A stretch of 64,000 bases of DNA from Nitrobacter sp963807355 (lineage in GTDB: Bacteria; Pseudomonadota; Alphaproteobacteria; Rhizobiales; Xanthobacteraceae). Positions 7,483 to 16,552 of this stretch are shown one piece after another. Below the pieces are notes generated by a model, which searched no databases, was not told the DNA's origin, and worked only from the letters and a program-made list of their open reading frames with translations. The position numbers were made by a program, and so were the translations under genes. Numbering within the stretch: the stretch's first letter is position 1; each line of letters starts with the position of its first letter. The stretch covers positions 9,850-73,849 of the forward strand of contig CAWEBX010000028.1 in the NCBI GenBank assembly GCA_963807355.1. The letters are read 5' to 3'.

Positions 7483-7611
7483 GGTTCGCCTCAACGTGCT
7501 GCCGTTGCCGGAAGCCACTGTAGCGCACACCCGCGTACAAGTCTTGGGGTCAAACAAGTCTTAAACGTCAGACACGACGGGGCGAAATTATTATTACCGA
7601 GGAGAGCATAA

Positions 7612-8866
7612 ATGGACTTCGATATCACCGACATCGCGCCGGAGCATAAATCCGGCGGCGCCGTCCGCGGCGGCTATGACGACTTCCGCGTCACCCTCGA
7701 GAAATTCAAGGTGGCCAACGACGAACACTTGGCACGGCTGGAGCAAAAAGCGCGGCGACGCGCTGCTGGAGGAGAAGGTCGATCGCATCAATGCCGCGCT
7801 CGACGCCCAGCACAGGCGCATGGATGAACTGGCGCTCAAGAGCGCCCGCCCGGCGCTCGAAGGCCGCACTGGAATCCTCAGGGACGCTGGCTCCCGCGAG
7901 CACAAAAGCGCCTTCGAGGCTTACGTGCGTGGCGGCGAGACCGGTGCCTTGCGCGCACTCGAGACCAAGGCGATGTCGGCCGGCTCCAATCCGGACGGCG
8001 GTTATCTCGTGCCGGTCGAGCTCGAGCACGAGATCGGGCAACGCCTGGCGGCGATCAAGCCGATCCGCGCGCTCGCGTCGGTTCGCACCATCTCAGGCAA
8101 TGTCTACAAGAAGCCGTTCATGACCGCGGGTCCCGCCACGGGTTGGGTCGGTGAGACGGACTCGCGAACGCAAACCACCTCGCCGACGCTGGATGCCTTG
8201 AGCTTCCCGGCGATGGAGCTTTACGCCATGCCCGCAGCGACTGCGACGCTGCTCGACGATTCCGCCGTCAACATTGACGAGTGGATCGCGCAAGAAGTCG
8301 AGCTGACCTTCGCGGTGCAGGAAGGCGCGGCGTTCGTTAACGGTGACGGCACTAACCAGCCGAAGGGCTTTTTGCAATCCGATACGGTGGCGAACGGCTC
8401 GTGGGTGTGGAGCAAGCTGGGTTATATCGCCAGCGGCGCGGCGGGCGCGTTCGCCTCGAGCAACCCGTCGGATGCGCTGGTCGATCTGATCTATGCGCTG
8501 AAGGCTGGCTATCGCCAGAATGCCGCGTTCATCATGAACCGCAAGACGCAAGCTGCGATCCGCAAGTTCAAGGATACCGGTGGGGCCTATCTGTGGCAGC
8601 CGCCGGCGCAGGCTGGCGGGCGCGCCTCGCTGATGACATTCCCGCTGGTCGAGGCCGAGGACATGCCGGATGTCGCGGCGAATTCGCTGTCGATCGCGTT
8701 CGGTGATTTCCGCCGCGGCAATCTCGTGGCGGACCGCGCCGGCGTGCGCGTGTTGCGCGATCCCTATTCGGCAAAACCTTATGTGCTGTTCTACACCACC
8801 AAGCGCGTCGGCGGCGGCGTGCAGGACTTCGACGCCATCAAGCTGATGAAGTTCGCAGCGAGCTGA
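7612..8866 (+). pseudogene. HK97-type major capsid protein, frameshifted
   Basis: A GAGGAG ribosome-binding site precedes ATG 7612. The first 46 codons (MDFDITDIAPEH to LARLEQK) are in one frame, while the rest (RGDALLEEKVDRINAALD onward to the stop) is in the +1 frame. One extra A in the run at 7746-7750 explains it. The main body is a standard HK97-fold capsid: a roughly 100-residue delta domain, then SNPDGGYLVPVE, FVNGDGTNQPKGF and IAFGDFRRGNLVADRAG. The long downstream frame has an ATG at 7676 but would lack the true N-terminus. It may be a real lesion or a homopolymer sequencing error. Confidence 0.8.
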
Positions 8867-8991
8867 GGAAGGTCACCGCTCCTGCGTCATGCGCGGGTCG
8901 GGCCCCGCGCATGACCGGAAATTCAGCGGCGCGCTTCTCTGGCGCGCCGCTTTTTTTTGGAGCGCGTGTCGTTCCTCAAGGACATGCTTTC

Positions 8992-9815
8992 ATGCCATCG
9001 CATCACGAAGTCTGGCTGCGCCACCAGCAATCGCGGTGGCCACAGCCGGACGGCGGCCGTTGGATTCGTCCCGACGCCGCGCGGTTTCTCCCGCCCAGCG
9101 CAGATGCTGCCGAAGCCTTTCCCGCGCTGGCCCGGAAATACAATCCAAACCAGCCGCGCGTGCCGGCCGGTAATTCCGACGGCGGGCAGTGGACGGATGG
9201 CGGCGCAGGAGGAGCAGGCAGTCTGGGTCTCTTTCAGATCACGCCGCGCGACAACACGGTCGACGGTGTGCAACTCGCGGGGGATCCGCCACCGGGGATA
9301 GGGCACAACCAGGGGCCGCCGCTAAACGAACCACCGGAGATTCCGCGGCAGCGGCCAACGACCAGTGCCGAAAGGACGAAATATCTTCGCGCGGCGGCAC
9401 GCTGACTGGCGAGAAACGGCGGGCCAGCCGCAGTTGCCTATATCGGCATGATGAACAATGTGGAATGGCTCAAGGATTATGGTGATATCGTCAAAGCGGC
9501 CAACGATGAGCCGAAATTTCTTGAAGAGTTACAGCAGGGTGTTGGTAAACATCGGCCGGGTTTACGACGACCATCATATCGTCGAGCAGACGTGGGCCGA
9601 ACGGTTTCGGCTTCGCGCGCAGCGAGATAGATGATCCGTCCAATCTTGTCAGCATCCCGCGCCTGACGCATTATCGGATCACGGGCTGGTATGGGACGCG
9701 GAACATTGATTTCAACTATCTTTCGCCAAGAGAGTATCTGCGCAATAAGAGTTGGGAAGAGCGTCGGCAGATCGGTCTCGGTGCATTGGTCATGTTCGGG
9801 GTTCTCAAGCCATGA
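8992..9815 (+). pseudogene. HNH-nuclease polymorphic toxin, frameshifted
   Basis: ATG 8992 opens a leader module (RWIRPDAARFLPP, LARKYNPNQPRVPAGN, DGGQWTDGG) homologous to the one after the protease gene. A Gly/Pro-rich linker (GIGHNQGPPLNEPPEIP) follows. The first frame stops at 9405. The toxin tip resumes in other frames: VEWLKDYGDIV, then YDDHHIVEQTW, then SNLVSIPRLTHYRITGWY and YLSPREYLRNKSWEERRQ. DDHHIVEQ with the later His and Asn positions is an HNH/AHH-type nuclease signature. Extra T bases near 9555 and 9605 account for two shifts. The stop overlaps the ATG of a DUF2019 gene. Confidence 0.65.
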
Positions 9816-10191
9816 TCTTCAGGAAAATCAGACTCGATGCGATGCTGGTGGATCATCTGGTCGGTCGATTTGCTGCAATCACTGCCGCACAGGATGATGC
9901 GCTTCTCGGCCACGAACTTACAAAGTTCAATCGTATCTCTTTGATCGAATGATGGAAGTCTCGAACGAATTGAAAGGACGCCCAGGCGATCAACGACGCG
10001 CATTGATGACGCTTTACGACCACCCCAACATGCAGGCCCAACTGCAGGCAGCCAAGCTCACGCTCGCTGTTGCGCCCGACGAGGCTCGCAGGAAAATTGA
10101 GTTTATTGCATCTTCGGGGTGGTTACCGCAATCCGGCGATGCCGGCATGTGTTTGTTTAATCTTGATCGTGGAATTTTCAAGCCGACGTAG
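9812..10191 (+). pseudogene. DUF2019 protein, copy 1 (predicted immunity), frameshifted
   Basis: The ATG overlaps the toxin stop (ATGA). The product starts MIFRKIRLDAMLVDHLVGRF and shows the DUF2019 blocks AQDDALLGHELTKFNR, RPGDQRRALMTLYDHPN and GDAGMCLFNLDRGIFKPT. The frame changes once near 9935-9945, so the first frame ends at 9952 and the remainder opens at 9949. DUF2019 is a helical-repeat-like family of unknown function. Its place directly behind HNH toxin tips here, twice, suggests an immunity role (inference). Confidence 0.65.
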
Positions 10192-10242
10192 CTCACACGG
10201 CCACGTCCAGATTCGCAAGTCATCCCGCCCAGTCGCGATAGA

Positions 10243-10419
10243 GCGGAGAATACGGTGCGGATTCCAAAGGTCAAACATCTTGGCATCAATGGATGGTACT
10301 CTACGCCTAGCCCGGATTTTGGTGATTTATCGTCACGGGACTATCTTCGCGGCAGGAGCTGGGATGAGCAAATGCGGGAGGGATTGAATATCCTGCGCAG
10401 TAAAGAAGCGCTTAAGTGA
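10243..10419 (+). pseudogene. Second HNH toxin tip, C-terminal fragment only
   Basis: The frame reads AENTVRIPKVKHLGINGWYS, SSRDYLRGRSWDEQMREGL and ends at TGA 10417-10419. It is clearly homologous to the C-terminal third of the toxin ending at 9815 (VSIPRLTHYRITGWY, YLSPREYLRNKSWEERRQ). The HHIVEQ core and leader are missing, so this is a displaced orphan tip of the kind seen behind CdiA genes. Confidence 0.65.
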
Positions 10420-10786
10420 TAACCTCCGTTCAATCGGACGACGCCCGAGTACAAAGTCTCGTCGCGCAGTTCGTCGAGATCGGTATAGCGCAATATGATG
10501 CGATTTATGTGATCGACAATGCTAAGTATAATCGCTTGTACAAAAATTTGGAGCGTATAAGGGCGGAGCTTAAGGAGATGCCTAGCGATCAGCGAAGGGC
10601 GCTGTTACCGCTGCTCTCCCATCCGAACGTACAGGTTCGATTGAAAGCGGCTCACTCTCTTCTTGCGCTCTATCCCGATCTGGCTCGCAATGCTCTTGAA
10701 AGTATCCGCAGGGCATCGAGCCGCAAAATGGAGAGGCTGCAATGGCAATCAGCGGGCTTGATGAGGGCAGCTATATTCCAAGGTGA
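10416..10786 (+). pseudogene. DUF2019 protein, copy 2, frameshifted
   Basis: A GTG start overlaps the stop of the second HNH tip. The blocks LVAQFVEIGIAQYDAIYVID, MPSDQRRALLPLLSHPNVQV and ALYPDLARNALESIR match copy 1 in order. A one-base shift near 10705 moves the true ending (EPQNGEAAMAISGLDEGSYI) into another frame that stops at 10786. The two DUF2019 copies are diverged, as expected for partners of different toxin variants. Confidence 0.65.
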
Positions 10787-10794
10787 GGAACGAC

Positions 10795-10890
10795 AGAGAC
10801 AAACCTTGGTATATCCCCGTGCTCCAACTCTCGCCGAATCCAGCCGCGATAGAGCGCAAGCGGCATGATGCCGGTGGGGAGCCGAGCTAA
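10795..10890 (-). pseudogene. Duplicated C-terminal scrap of the adjacent trypsin-like protease
   Basis: On the minus strand the sequence reads LPTGIMPLALYRGWIRRELE. This parallels LTGVTPLALYRDWILTTARS at the end of the protease gene at 10914-11672. The DNA similarity is strongest at 10838-10880 versus 10951-10992. It is a partial duplication or the trace of a second protease gene replaced by the toxin array. Confidence 0.5.
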
Positions 10891-10913
10891 TTGACCGCAG
10901 GGTTTGTCGTAAC

Positions 10914-11672
10914 CTATATCCCTGCACCCCAGCTTCGCGCCGTTGTCAGAATCCAGTCGCGATAAAGCGCGAGCGGCGTGACGCCGGTGAGGCCGCCGCA
11001 GCCTGACGCGTTGTTCGGTCCCGTCGACCAGCTCACGACACCGACGATGACCCCGCCGCTGGAATCGAGAATCGCCGGCGCGCCGGAATCTCCGGTGCAG
11101 GCGCCAAGGCCCGCGCGCGCATTATTGGTTGCGGGATCGACCAGACGGATCTGCAAGGTGCCGGGCTGCCCCGTTACCGCAAGACTCGCGGCGCGAGCCA
11201 CACCGCCGCTGCGGCCGTCGCCAACGGTTGCGACGCCCATGCCCACGACGGTGAGGCGCTGACCGACGTTGATCGGCATCAGCGCGCCGCCGATCCGAAC
11301 CGGTTGCACGGCAAGCGGCGCGGTGAGTTGCAACAAGCCGACGTCGGCGGTGGCGCGGTGCGCGAGCACGCTCTGCGGGTTAAACTGCGGATGCGTGGCC
11401 ACGCGCTTGATATCAAGCAGGCGCGGCGGCTGGCTCTTGTAGTCCACCATCTTGGTGGTGACGCTGGGTGCGATGCAGTGCGCGGCGGTCAGGATGATAT
11501 CGCGCGCGATCAGCGTGCCGGTGCAGGATGAGCCACGCGAGCCGACGATGGTGACGACTGCGTTCGCTACCACAGGCGAAGGCGCGCCGCCGCCGCCGAC
11601 CATGGCAAGGGCAGGGTGCGTCAGCATCACGAGCGTCGCGGCTGCAGCCAAACGAATGAATTTTTGAATCAT
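10914..11672 (-). CDS. Secreted trypsin-like serine protease (S1)
   Basis: From ATG 11672 the protein has a signal peptide (IRLAAAATLVMLTHPALA), then a chymotrypsin-fold domain with His in LTAAHC, Asp in ATADVGLLQL and Ser in CTGDSGAP, the full catalytic triad. Cysteines flank the triad as in secreted S1 proteases. It would act in the periplasm or outside the cell. It lies between capsid and head-tail connector genes but on the opposite strand, so it is a passenger in the phage cluster. Unlike the surrounding genes it carries no visible lesion. Confidence 0.8.
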   Translation of the reverse strand: MIQKFIRLAAAATLVMLTHPALAMVGGGGAPSPVVANAVVTIVGSRGSSCTGTLIARDIILTAAHCIAPSVTTKMVDYKSQPPRLLDIKRVATHPQFNPQSVLAHRATADVGLLQLTAPLAVQPVRIGGALMPINVGQRLTVVGMGVATVGDGRSGGVARAASLAVTGQPGTLQIRLVDPATNNARAGLGACTGDSGAPAILDSSGGVIVGVVSWSTGPNNASGCGGLTGVTPLALYRDWILTTARSWGAGI

Positions 11673-11737
11673 GCAGCGATGTGAGCCATCGCGTCGCGTG
11701 TCTGTCAACATATGCATCGTTACAGCGAGGACATCCG

Positions 11738-12299
11738 ATGCCGTCGATACTCCTGACCGGACCTGCGATCGAACCATGGTCAGTCGAAGAGGCCAAGAGC
11801 TTCCTGCGCGCCGAGAACGATGACGACGACGCGGTCATCGCGTCACTGATCGCAGCGGCACGAAGCCATGTCGAAGCGATGACGCACTGTGCTCTGATCG
11901 CGCAGACCTGGCGCTTGGTGCTGGACCAGTGGCCGCATGACGGCCGCATCAAGCCGGGCCGGGGACCGCTGCGGGCGCTCACCGCGGCGCGCGTCTACGA
12001 CTTTGCGGGGATCGCCACGCCGATCGACGTCGGAACGTTCGTTCTCGACAAGACGGCGGGCGTGATCGTTTCGTCCGCCTGGGTGTTGCCGGGCCGCGCC
12101 AGCGCCGGCATCGAACTCGATATCGAGATCGGATTTGGTACGAGCGCGACCGACGTGCCTGATGTGCTGCGCCATGCGGTGCGGACGCTCGCGGCGCATT
12201 GGTATGAAAACCGCAGCCTTATCGCCATCGGCCAGAGCGTCGCGATGATGCCGGCCAGTCAGCGCCATGATCGCGAGCTACCGCGTCCATTCGCTCTGA
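11738..12299 (+). pseudogene. Phage head-tail connector protein, 3' frameshift
   Basis: From ATG 11738 the protein shows the phiE125 gp8/gp6-like pattern PWSVEEAKSFLRAENDDDDAVIASLIAAARSHVE, with HAVRTLAAHWYENRSL later. These proteins link the portal to the tail. The conserved ending VSAMIASYRVHSL and its TGA (12297-12299) are in another frame, entered near 12255 by one extra base. The annotated frame instead runs on to 12334 with an unrelated tail. Loss of the last 13 residues may or may not abolish function. Confidence 0.7.
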
Positions 12300-12330
12300 T
12301 CGTTCTCGCATTCTCGAAAAGGACATCATC

Positions 12331-12735
12331 ATGACCAGCATCATGACCAGCGCCAATGCAGCGATTCGCGCTGCCGTTCACGATGCGCTCGCGGCCGACA
12401 GCGGCCTTCAGGCCGGGCTCGGCGGCAAGCGGATCTATGACGAGCCGCCGCGCGGAGCGCTGTTGCCTTACGTTTCGATCGGCGAGGCGCGCGTCACCGA
12501 CGCGTCGGTGGACGAGGGGCCGACACAGGAGCACCAGATCACGCTTCATGCGCGTTCCCGTCAAGGTGGCCAAAGCGAAGCTCACGCCATCGCCGGCGCG
12601 GTGTTGCAGGCTCTCGACGATGCGCCACTGACGCTCGCCGCTCACCGGCTGGTCAATTTCCGATTCGCCGTCGCCGACATCCGGCGCGAATCCGACGGCC
12701 GCACCAATCACACACAGGTGCGATTCCGCGCCGGG
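12331..12735 (+). pseudogene. DUF3168 tail-completion protein, 3' end fused by deletion
   Basis: The first about 135 codons match DUF3168 proteins found next to head-tail connectors: LAADSGLQAGLGGKRIYDEP, then ITLHARSRQGGQSEAH, then RRESDGRTNHTQVRFRA. The natural stop is absent: just after RFRA the sequence passes into codons of the TIM-barrel tail protein in another frame. Start could be 12331 or the ATG at 12346. The gene is truncated only at its very end, but the downstream tail genes are gone. Confidence 0.65.
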
Positions 12736-12737
12736 AC

Positions 12738-14460
12738 AACCGGGTTCGCCGCAGGGAACCGCGACGGCGGCGACGCAGGTCACCAGCTTCTTCACGAGTG
12801 GAAGCTGGAACTACCGCGCCATGATCCTGCATTATGCCAACCTGACGGCCTCCGCGGGCGGAGTCGATGCGTTTCTGATCGGCTCGGAGTTGCGGTCGTT
12901 GATGCGCGTGCGCTCGAGGGCCGGCATCTATCCTGCCGTCGATGCGCTGGTGACGCTTGCGGCGGACGTGACATCCGTCGTCGGCTCGTCGACGATCGTG
13001 ACCTATGGCGCGGAATGGACAGAATATGGCGCGGATGTCGTCGACCCCGGCGCGTCCGAGGTTCGCTTTCCGCTCGATCCGCTCTGGGCGTGCAGTGCGA
13101 TCGACGCCGTGGGAATAGACTACTATGCGCCGCTCGCGGACTGGCGCGACGAGGCCGGACATCTGGACGCAAGCGTCGCAGCCTCGACCTATGATCTCGG
13201 CTACCTCGCGGAGAATGTCTATGGCGGCGAGGGTTTCGATTGGTATTACACAGATGACTGGCGCGCGCCGCGCAGAATCGCACGCCGATTACCGACGGAC
13301 TGGCAAGCCGTGGACATTCCGCACGCGCAGGAAACCGAATTGCCGCGCGAAGCGCGCTTTGGTTTTACCGACGGGACGGTGGATTACAGGCGCTCTGCTG
13401 TGACCTCGCGCCGGCTGGCCGGTGGTTCGAACCGGAGCGTTCACTCCGATCTCGCGGTTGTCAGCGATGACGCTTCTCCGTGCCGCTGTCGTCCGCGGCC
13501 GACGGGACCCGGAGTTCCGTGTCGCGGGCGGTATACCGGTTGAGGAATTTGCGGGCTCGATCTGGTGCTGACGGGCGCCGCCGGCCTGACGCGGCTCGCC
13601 GTCTTCGCCAGCCCATGGCCGACGTCGGTGACGGTCTGGACCTCGCCGGACGGTGCGGGTTTTCAGCCGGCGGCGATTATTCCGGCACCCTCGACATCGG
13701 GCGAAACGCTCGATCCGTTGCAGGCCGGAGCCCCAGGGCGATGGGACCGCGGCAACACCTTGCGCGTGCGCCTTTACGGCGGCCTGCTCACGTCGGTGTC
13801 CGATGCCCGCGTGCTCGCCGGCGCCAATGCGGCGGCGGTGCAGAACTCAAATGGCGATTGGGAGGTTCTACAGTTTGCCAATGCGGAGCTGGTGGACAGC
13901 GGCACGTATAAACTGTCGCGCCTGCTGCGCGGGCAGGCTGGCAGCGATTACGCCATCACTGATGTGTTGCCGCCGGGCGCGCCCTTTGTTCTCCTCGACA
14001 CGCGTCTGGTGCCGCTGGCGAAAGGATTGAACGCGCTGGATCGTCCGATTCTGGTGCGGCTTGCCGTCGCCGGACGCAACCATGACGATCCCACGGCAGT
14101 CGCGCTGACGGTCACGCCGCGCGCGACTGCCCTGCTGCCGCATATCACCGGTGCATGTGAAAGCGTTCCGCGAGAGCGGCGGCGTTCGTATCTCCGTGGA
14201 TTTGCCGGACGCGCATCGACGGCGACGGCTGGGGCGTCGAAGTGCCGCTCAGCGAGGACGTCGAAGCCTACACGCTCGACGTTTTCTCGGGCGACGCGAT
14301 CGTGCGCAGCATCTCATGCAGCGCGTCGGAAGCGTTTTACCCCGATGCCGACGAACTGGCGGATTTCGGCGCGCCGCAGAGCAGCCTGCACCTCCGCGTT
14401 TCGATGCTGTCCGCCACTGTCGGTGCAGGGCATCCCACAGCGCTTACTCTCACCCTCTGA
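12738..14460 (+). pseudogene. GTA-type TIM-barrel host-specificity / tail protein, multiply broken
   Basis: Blocks appear in order but in several frames: TSFFTSGSWNYRAMILHYAN with AGGVDAFLIGSELRSL (TIM-barrel domain), LPREARFGFTDGTVDYRRSA (tail domain), a middle block to LDRPILVRLAVAGRN, and a C-terminal block RIDGDGWGVEVPLSEDVEAY to the TGA at 14458. These match the large host-specificity protein at the end of GTA clusters. The N-terminal several hundred residues are missing. An internal deletion lies around 13270-13310, and further shifts lie near 13500-13560 and 14150-14215. It cannot make a working tail tip. Confidence 0.7.
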
Positions 14461-14466
14461 GTTGCT

Positions 14467-15140
14467 ATGACAGACACACCAAATCTCGGGCTGCCGTATA
14501 TCGATGGCAGCCAAGCCCAGAAGCACGTCACTCACAATGAGGCGCTGCGCATCCTCGACGCGGCGATTTAGATCGGCGTGCTCGATCTGACGCTCACCGC
14601 ACCGCCCTCCAGTCCAGTGGAGGGCGAACGTCATGTGGTGGCAAGCGGCGCGACCGGCGCGTGGGCCGGGCAGGACGATACAATCGCGACCTGGCAGGAC
14701 GGCGCCTGGGCCTTCTCCTCGCGCCGAAGACCGGATGGTGCATCTGGTCGGAGGCGGACAGCGGCCTGTTCGTGTTCGATGGCGCAGCTTGGCAGAGTGC
14801 GGGCGGTCCGTCGGCGCTCGATAACCTGGCGCATCTCGGCGTCAACACCGCCGCGAGCAGTCCCAATCTGCTCGCGGTCAAATCCAATGCCGTGCTGTTT
14901 GCCGCCATCGACGCTGCCGACGGCGGCACCGGCGACATGCAACTTCAGGTATCGAAGGAAAGCTCCACTAACACGGCGTCGATCTTCTTTTCCGACAATT
15001 TCTCAGGTCGCGCGAAGTTCGGTCTGATCGGCGCCGATACCTTCAAGCTCAAGGTGTCCCCGGACGGGTCAAGCTGGACCGAGGCGTTCACCATCGATCA
15101 GGGCAGCGGTAACATCTCGCTGCCGCGCGGACTGCGCTGA
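14467..15140 (+). pseudogene. DUF2793 phage protein with amber codon and frameshift
   Basis: ATG 14467 opens the typical DUF2793 start (NLGLPYIDGSQAQKHVTHNE). TAG at 14569-14571 interrupts it, where related proteins have a Gln codon. The frame then continues with TAPPSSPVEGERHVVASGAT and GAWAGQDDTIATWQDGAW. It shifts near 14715 to LLAPKTGWCIWSEADSGLFV and ends at 15140. DUF2793 proteins follow the host-specificity gene in GTA-like clusters and are thought to be tail-fibre components. Confidence 0.75.
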
Positions 15141-15164
15141 CCGGTGTAGTTTCTCCCGCGCAGA

Positions 15165-15783
15165 TCCACGGCCGATCAGGATGATTATGCTCCGCCGAAG
15201 GACGTTGTCTCATCGTCATCAACGTGGGCAGCCAGCCGGTCACGCTGCTGAACGAAAACGCATCGTCGTCGGCATCGAAGTTCGTTTGTCTCTCGACAAT
15301 AACCTTACGATATCGGCGAAGCAGGCCGCGTTCCTGCGTTACGACGGCACCGCCGCGCGCTGGCAGGCGATCGCGCGCGGGGCCGGGGCGGCTGCAACCA
15401 AGTCGCAGCAGCAGGCAGGCGCCGACAACACAGCGGCGTATAACGCCGGCGCACCAGCAGGATCATGACAGTGCGGCAAAGGCATGGGGCTATTTCACCC
15501 AGTCCGGTGGCACATCACCTTGTCGGCCGGCTACAACATCGCAAGCATCAGCAAAAATTCGACGGGGAATCTCACGATCGGCTTCACGACTCCCTTTGCC
15601 TCGACGAGTTTTGCAGTAGTTGCCACCGTCAACCAGTTCGGAGGGGCGGGGACCACGGAAACGATTCAGGAGGTGTTTGCGAGCCGCTCATCATCCAGCG
15701 TGACGCTTGCCATCACCGGGACGGGCACCGGGGGCGGCGCGATCGATCGCGCCTTCAGTGTCGTCGTCTTCGGTCGTCAGTGA
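15165..15783 (+). pseudogene. Tail-fibre-like protein remnant
   Basis: Three pieces in different frames read as one fibre protein: VINVGSQPVTLLNENASSSA, then LSLDNNLTISAKQAAFLRYD, then a C-terminal block starting ITLSAGYNIASISKNSTGNL and ending FSVVVFGRQ at 15783. One-base shifts near 15290 and 15535 explain the breaks. Composition rich in Ser, Thr, Ala and Gly is typical of fibre tips. Confidence 0.55.
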
Positions 15784-15854
15784 ACTTGCGAAAAGCATCA
15801 GATGCTAAAAGTCGTCAGTGACCTTACGCCACGCTGCGATCGCATGCTGGAGCT

Positions 15855-16487
15855 TTAGCGGGTGATCGGCGTGCTGCGGTGTGTCGAGGCTAACCTGAAG
15901 CTGTTCCGCTCCATCGCTTCGGAAAAACGAGTCCCAAGCAATCGTGTCGGCGGGACACGTAAATAGACAAGGCGTTCGACGACGCTGGCGTCTTTCAGGA
16001 TCGATGAGACGGCTGATCCTATCCATCGATCGAGCCGCTGCGGCATAGCGCTCCAAAGCCGCCTTTGAAATGCAAGAAGCCTGTTATGTGCGGTGTCGAT
16101 AGGCATGGCCGCCACCAATAGGCCGTGCGGTTGAATGGTTCGTGAAAGGGCGGCCGCGACAGTGGTGTTCGGACCATCGATCAGATGCAGGACGCTATTC
16201 GCGAAAACAACGTTGAACTGGCCGCCGTCGAACTGAAGGAAGTCGGCGCAATGAAACTCGGCGCCGCCGGAGGCCTTCGCAGTTTCGATATTGGGTCGAG
16301 AGATATCGACGCCAACAAATGAAACTCCAGGACGCTGAGCGCGTCGGATCAAGTCACCAGTCCCACAACCGATGTCGAGGACGCGAGAGCCGGCCGGTAG
16401 GCTTTGGATGGCATCTAGTGCCGCCGCTGCAAATTCATCAGCATGCGCAGCGCGCGGCGTGAAAAGCTCTTCTGCGTAAGCGCTCAT
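15855..16487 (-). CDS. Class I SAM-dependent methyltransferase
   Basis: The N-terminal half has the Rossmann motif SRVLDIGCGTGDLIRRA (motif I, about residues 34-50), then VGVDISRPNI and FNVVFANSVLHLIDGP. It is a small-molecule-type methyltransferase; the substrate cannot be told. It is a passenger on the opposite strand of the tail genes. The last 25 residues look unnatural, and a more protein-like ending (AEQLQVSLDTPQHADHPL to WRKVTDDF, stop at 15805) lies in the neighbouring frame after a T5 run, so a 3' frameshift is possible. Confidence 0.7.
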   Translation of the reverse strand: MSAYAEELFTPRAAHADEFAAAALDAIQSLPAGSRVLDIGCGTGDLIRRAQRPGVSFVGVDISRPNIETAKASGGAEFHCADFLQFDGGQFNVVFANSVLHLIDGPNTTVAAALSRTIQPHGLLVAAMPIDTAHNRLLAFQRRLWSAMPQRLDRWIGSAVSSILKDASVVERLVYLRVPPTRLLGTRFSEAMERNSFRLASTHRSTPITR

Positions 16488-16552
16488 CGGTCGAACCTAT
16501 CACATAACCTCGCCGGGTGAAGTCCGGCTCCATCGCCAAAAGGACCAATCCA

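Noticed and set aside
7740..7755. Programmed ribosomal frameshift in the major capsid gene at the AAAAA run
   Set aside because: The required shift is +1 and the codon arrangement does not match a -1 slippery heptamer; a one-base insertion is simpler.
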